Below, in pieces: positions 5,671 to 8,165 of a stretch of DNA of 8,165 nucleotides. The notes beneath the pieces were generated by a model. It was not told the DNA's origin, did not search any database, and saw only the letters and a list, made by a program, of their open reading frames with translations. How positions within the stretch are numbered: the first letter of the stretch is position 1; every line of letters begins with the position of its first letter. The stretch lies in NCBI GenBank assembly GCA_030618925.1, contig JAUXCK010000107.1, forward strand, positions 1 to 8,165. Reading direction: 5' to 3'. Made by a program: the position numbers and the translations under genes. This stretch comes from Desulfobacteraceae bacterium (GTDB lineage Bacteria > Desulfobacterota > Desulfobacteria > Desulfobacterales > SURF-7).

Positions 5671-7236
5671 ATGAAACTCAATAAAATTGAAAAATACTGG
5701 GATTTAATCGTCATCGGAGGAGGGATTACAGGCGCCGGTATCTTCCGGGAGGCGGTTCGCAACGGGCTGCATACGCTCCTGGTGGAGCAGAAGGATTTTG
5801 CCTGGGGGGCATCCAGCCGCTCCTCAAAACTGGTCCATGGCGGCCTTCGCTATCTCAAAGAAGGCCGAATTTTACTCACATGGGCGTCTGTTCATGAACG
5901 CGAGCGTTTACTCAAAGAGGCTCCGGGCCTTGTAGAACCTCTGGCATTCCTTATGCCCGTATACAGCGATCAGAGTCCGGGAAAATGGATGCTGGAAGCG
6001 GGTCTTTCACTCTATGACCTTTTTGCCCGGGAGAACCATCATAAGTATTTTGATGCAAAATATTTTACACAACTGGTACCGGAAATAAAAAAAGAAAATC
6101 TCCTGGGTGGATTTCAGTTTTTGGATGCCCAGGTGGATGATGCCCGTCTGGTCCAACGCATTATCAATGAGTCAGTTGAGGCAGGGGGAACTGCACTAAA
6201 TTACACAAAGGTTACTGAAATTATTCGAAATGACAGGGGATTTGTTTCTGGCGCTGCAGTCGTTGATGTGGAAACAAAGCTTACGAAAATATTTTCAACC
6301 CATGCCGTGATCAATGCAACCGGTCCCTGGGCAGAGAAATTACACAATTCACCGGATGAAAAACGCCATATCCGCCCATTACGGGGGAGCCATCTTATTT
6401 TCCCGTCAACTATTTTGCCGGTAAACCAGGCAGTCGGCTTTACTCATCCAGTAGATGACAGGCCGGTATTCGTCCTTCCCTGGGAGGGCGCTGTTCTCGT
6501 CGGCACAACAAACCTGGATCATAAAAGCGATCTTTCTCTGGAGCCCATCATCTCCGAGGAAGAAATTAAGTACCTGATGGAAGGCCTTACAATATTTTTC
6601 CCTGCACTCAATATTTCCTTAAAAGACTGCATATCGTCAATCGCAGGTGTCCGGCCTGTGCTCAGTGAGGGCAAGCTTGATCCTTCGAGGGAATCCCGTG
6701 AACACGTTGTCTGGAAAGACAGGGGGCTTGTGACCGTTACCGGAGGCAAACTCACCACTTTTAGAAGGTTGGCCTGGGATGCCCTCAAGGCCATTAAGCC
6801 ATATTTACCGGTTTCTGAATTAACCGGAGAATCAGAGCCTGTTTTTTTACCCGCACCGGATATGCCTGATGAAGATTTCGAAATATCCAGGTGGCAGTGG
6901 CAGCGCCTGTACGGCCGCTATGGTGAGAAGGCAAAAGAGCTGGTCTGTTATGCTGCCAATAACGACCTAACGCCCATCCCGGGTACCCATACACTCTGGG
7001 CTGAAATTCCCTTTACGGCAAGATTTGAGCAGGTGAGGCATCTAACCGACCTCCTTTTAAGGCGGGTGCGAATCGGGTTGTTGACACCCCAGGGCGGGGC
7101 GGCCCATCTTGATCGAATCGAGAGGCTTTGCAGTCCTGTATTGCCCTGGAACAAGAGCCGCTGGATAGAAGAAAAAGTGTTATATATGAATCAATGGAAA
7201 AATAATGCTGCAATCCCTGACTTTCTTGCTGCATAA
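5671..7236 (+). CDS. glpD: FAD-dependent glycerol-3-phosphate dehydrogenase
   Basis: The protein has 521 residues, close to the length of bacterial GlpD (about 500-560). It oxidises sn-glycerol 3-phosphate to dihydroxyacetone phosphate and passes the electrons to the quinone pool at the inner membrane. The Rossmann FAD motif is IVIGGGITGAG (13-23), with E39 at the end of the second strand. The family signature SSRSSKLVHGGLRYL spans 48-62. Further GlpD hallmarks are DDARLV (156-161), NATGPW (215-220), RPLRGSH (235-241), LPWEGAVLVGTT (269-280), GVRPV (326-330, R328 in the substrate region) and TGGKLTTFRRLA (357-368). Residues from about 395 form the DAO C-terminal domain. The start has a modest ribosome site (GGAAACCGG). 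No glycerol kinase or uptake facilitator is adjacent. A related FAD dehydrogenase acting on another polyol phosphate cannot be fully excluded. The crotonase-fold gene follows after 45 bases. Confidence 0.93.
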   Translation: MKLNKIEKYWDLIVIGGGITGAGIFREAVRNGLHTLLVEQKDFAWGASSRSSKLVHGGLRYLKEGRILLTWASVHERERLLKEAPGLVEPLAFLMPVYSDQSPGKWMLEAGLSLYDLFARENHHKYFDAKYFTQLVPEIKKENLLGGFQFLDAQVDDARLVQRIINESVEAGGTALNYTKVTEIIRNDRGFVSGAAVVDVETKLTKIFSTHAVINATGPWAEKLHNSPDEKRHIRPLRGSHLIFPSTILPVNQAVGFTHPVDDRPVFVLPWEGAVLVGTTNLDHKSDLSLEPIISEEEIKYLMEGLTIFFPALNISLKDCISSIAGVRPVLSEGKLDPSRESREHVVWKDRGLVTVTGGKLTTFRRLAWDALKAIKPYLPVSELTGESEPVFLPAPDMPDEDFEISRWQWQRLYGRYGEKAKELVCYAANNDLTPIPGTHTLWAEIPFTARFEQVRHLTDLLLRRVRIGLLTPQGGAAHLDRIERLCSPVLPWNKSRWIEEKVLYMNQWKNNAAIPDFLAA

Positions 7237-7281
7237 GAAAAGGTACTTTGGTTACAAAAAAATTATCAATAGGGAATTGTC

Positions 7282-8061
7282 ATGGAAAAGAACATGGATT
7301 TTGATCTTTCATGCAGGTCATTCTCGGCCAGCAAATTGAATGATATCGCCCTGCTCCGCCTTAATACTGACTTTTTACGGCATACAACAGATTTAAGCAC
7401 CAGAGACAAACTGCTGAATTATTTTGACCTTGTCTCAAAGAGTGATTTAATTAAAGTTCTTGTCATCATCGGGCCCTCTGGAGAAAGAGGGTGTGAAGAA
7501 TATTTTGATTTTTACAAAAATGCGGCAACCTCGGAATCGGAAGTCATCAACATTCATCGAATGTATAATGTCATCAATCAATTACTCCTGAAATTAGTGA
7601 GTCTGGACAAAATTGTTGTGCATGGAAACAGTGGAAAAATAATTTCATCATTTTTAAACATCAGCCTTGCCTGCGACTACCGGATTGTTGCAGAAAATTC
7701 TGTTTTCCAAAATCCATGCCTGGACCTGGGTTTACTGCCAAAGGGCGGCGGTGCTTTTTTTCTGTCGAAAATTATCGGTTTGAATAAAGTACTTGATATT
7801 ATGCTTTCCGGTAAGAATATGACTGCCCTCGAATCACTGGCCCTTGGAATAGTCAATCAGGTGGTGCCGGCTGCCGACCTTGAAGCAGTTGCTCTAAAAA
7901 CGGCGAGATCCTTTAGCCAGAAACCTGCAACAACACTTACGGGCATCAAACGGCTTGTGAATTACGCGCTTAAGGATTTAGAAAATTATCTTGAATTCGA
8001 GGACAAAGCGCTGATACATGCGATCAAAAAATCTGTCGACTGGAAGCAGACAGACGAATAA
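7282..8061 (+). CDS. Crotonase-fold protein (enoyl-CoA hydratase/isomerase family) lacking the catalytic glutamates
   Basis: The protein has 259 residues, the usual length of this family. The ATG at 7282 has AGGGA upstream; Met5 is an alternative start. The fold is recognisable from SLACDYRIVAENSVFQNP (128-145), LDLGLLPKGGGAFFLSKIIG (147-166), the SGKNMTALESLALGIVNQVVP stretch (176-196) and the C-terminal helical part. In enoyl-CoA hydratase two glutamates activate water: one in GGGCELA and one in the PE after the LACD strand. By alignment these are N126 and C146 here, and the GGG that builds the oxyanion hole is replaced by serine and phenylalanine (122-124). Hydratase activity is therefore unlikely. 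It may be a divergent isomerase, lyase or thioesterase, or a non-catalytic CoA-binding partner. It lies 45 bases after glpD on the same strand and is probably cotranscribed. Family assignment is firm; the reaction is unknown. Confidence 0.85.
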   Translation: MEKNMDFDLSCRSFSASKLNDIALLRLNTDFLRHTTDLSTRDKLLNYFDLVSKSDLIKVLVIIGPSGERGCEEYFDFYKNAATSESEVINIHRMYNVINQLLLKLVSLDKIVVHGNSGKIISSFLNISLACDYRIVAENSVFQNPCLDLGLLPKGGGAFFLSKIIGLNKVLDIMLSGKNMTALESLALGIVNQVVPAADLEAVALKTARSFSQKPATTLTGIKRLVNYALKDLENYLEFEDKALIHAIKKSVDWKQTDE

Positions 8062-8070
8062 ATACAACCC

Positions 8071-8165
8071 TTATTCTTTGATGCGTTTCATTGATTTTGG
8101 ACTCAAATACGCCCCCCAATAACTCATGCCGACAAGTCGGATCGTAGCCATGTCGTTCTGTGAGC
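8071..8165 (-). CDS. Possible C-terminal end of a convergent gene, partial
   Basis: On the minus strand a frame is open from the right edge to a TAA at 8073-8071, giving 30 residues that end in LVGMSYWGAYLSPKSMKRIKE. It stops nine bases from the end of the crotonase gene, a plausible convergent arrangement. The fragment is too short to recognise, and two Met codons inside it mean it could also be chance. Other frames here are less convincing. Confidence 0.35.
   Translation of the reverse strand, partial: SQNDMATIRLVGMSYWGAYLSPKSMKRIKE

Noticed and set aside
6519..7234. Minus-strand frames of 66-91 codons
   Set aside because: They are antisense to glpD, which is intact and has conserved motifs throughout.
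8062..8165. Plus-strand ATG at about 8127 as the start of a new gene
   Set aside because: There is no ribosome site upstream and too little sequence remains before the window edge to judge the frame.

Overview
The window looks like chromosomal DNA of a mid-GC anaerobic proteobacterium, most likely a sulfate reducer of the Desulfobacterales type. The basis is inference only: an SLC13-type permease next to a histidine kinase and stand-alone receivers, sigma-54 type promoters, and a GlpD-like dehydrogenase beside a crotonase-fold gene. No rRNA, tRNA, CRISPR array, insertion sequence or phage gene was seen.

Left half, minus strand, reading from about 4891 down to 1. A membrane histidine kinase with a double-Cache type sensor and no HAMP domain (4891-3125) is followed 36 bases later by a receiver-only response regulator (3088-2621). 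A 314-base gap follows, carrying a well-matched sigma-54 promoter (2407-2392) and an upstream palindrome (2556-2572). Next come a receiver protein fused to two CBS domains (2306-1404) and, 46 bases on, an SLC13/DASS-family anion permease that runs off the left edge (1357-1). Neither receiver protein has a DNA-binding or AAA+ output domain. The pathway may therefore end on the transporter protein or on an unlinked regulator. The sigma-54 promoter lets the receiver-CBS/permease pair be made separately from the kinase/receiver pair.

Centre, 4892-5377, is a 486-base divergent intergenic region. It holds three short inverted repeats (5073-5137), an extended -10 sigma-70 promoter (5221-5229) and a sigma-54 promoter (5245-5260), the two promoters firing rightward. 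A weaker sigma-54-like element (4973-4958) faces the kinase gene.

Right half, plus strand. A small unrecognised basic protein (5378-5566) is followed by a full-length FAD-dependent glycerol-3-phosphate dehydrogenase (5671-7236). An enoyl-CoA hydratase/isomerase-fold protein (7282-8061) comes next, in which both classical catalytic glutamates and the glycine-rich oxyanion loop are replaced. The three genes probably form one transcription unit. A possible convergent gene tail enters from the right edge (8165-8071).

The most interesting points are the output-less two-receiver/CBS/transporter module with its internal sigma-54 promoter, the catalytically degenerate crotonase attached to glpD, and the promoter-rich divergent region upstream of the small ORF.
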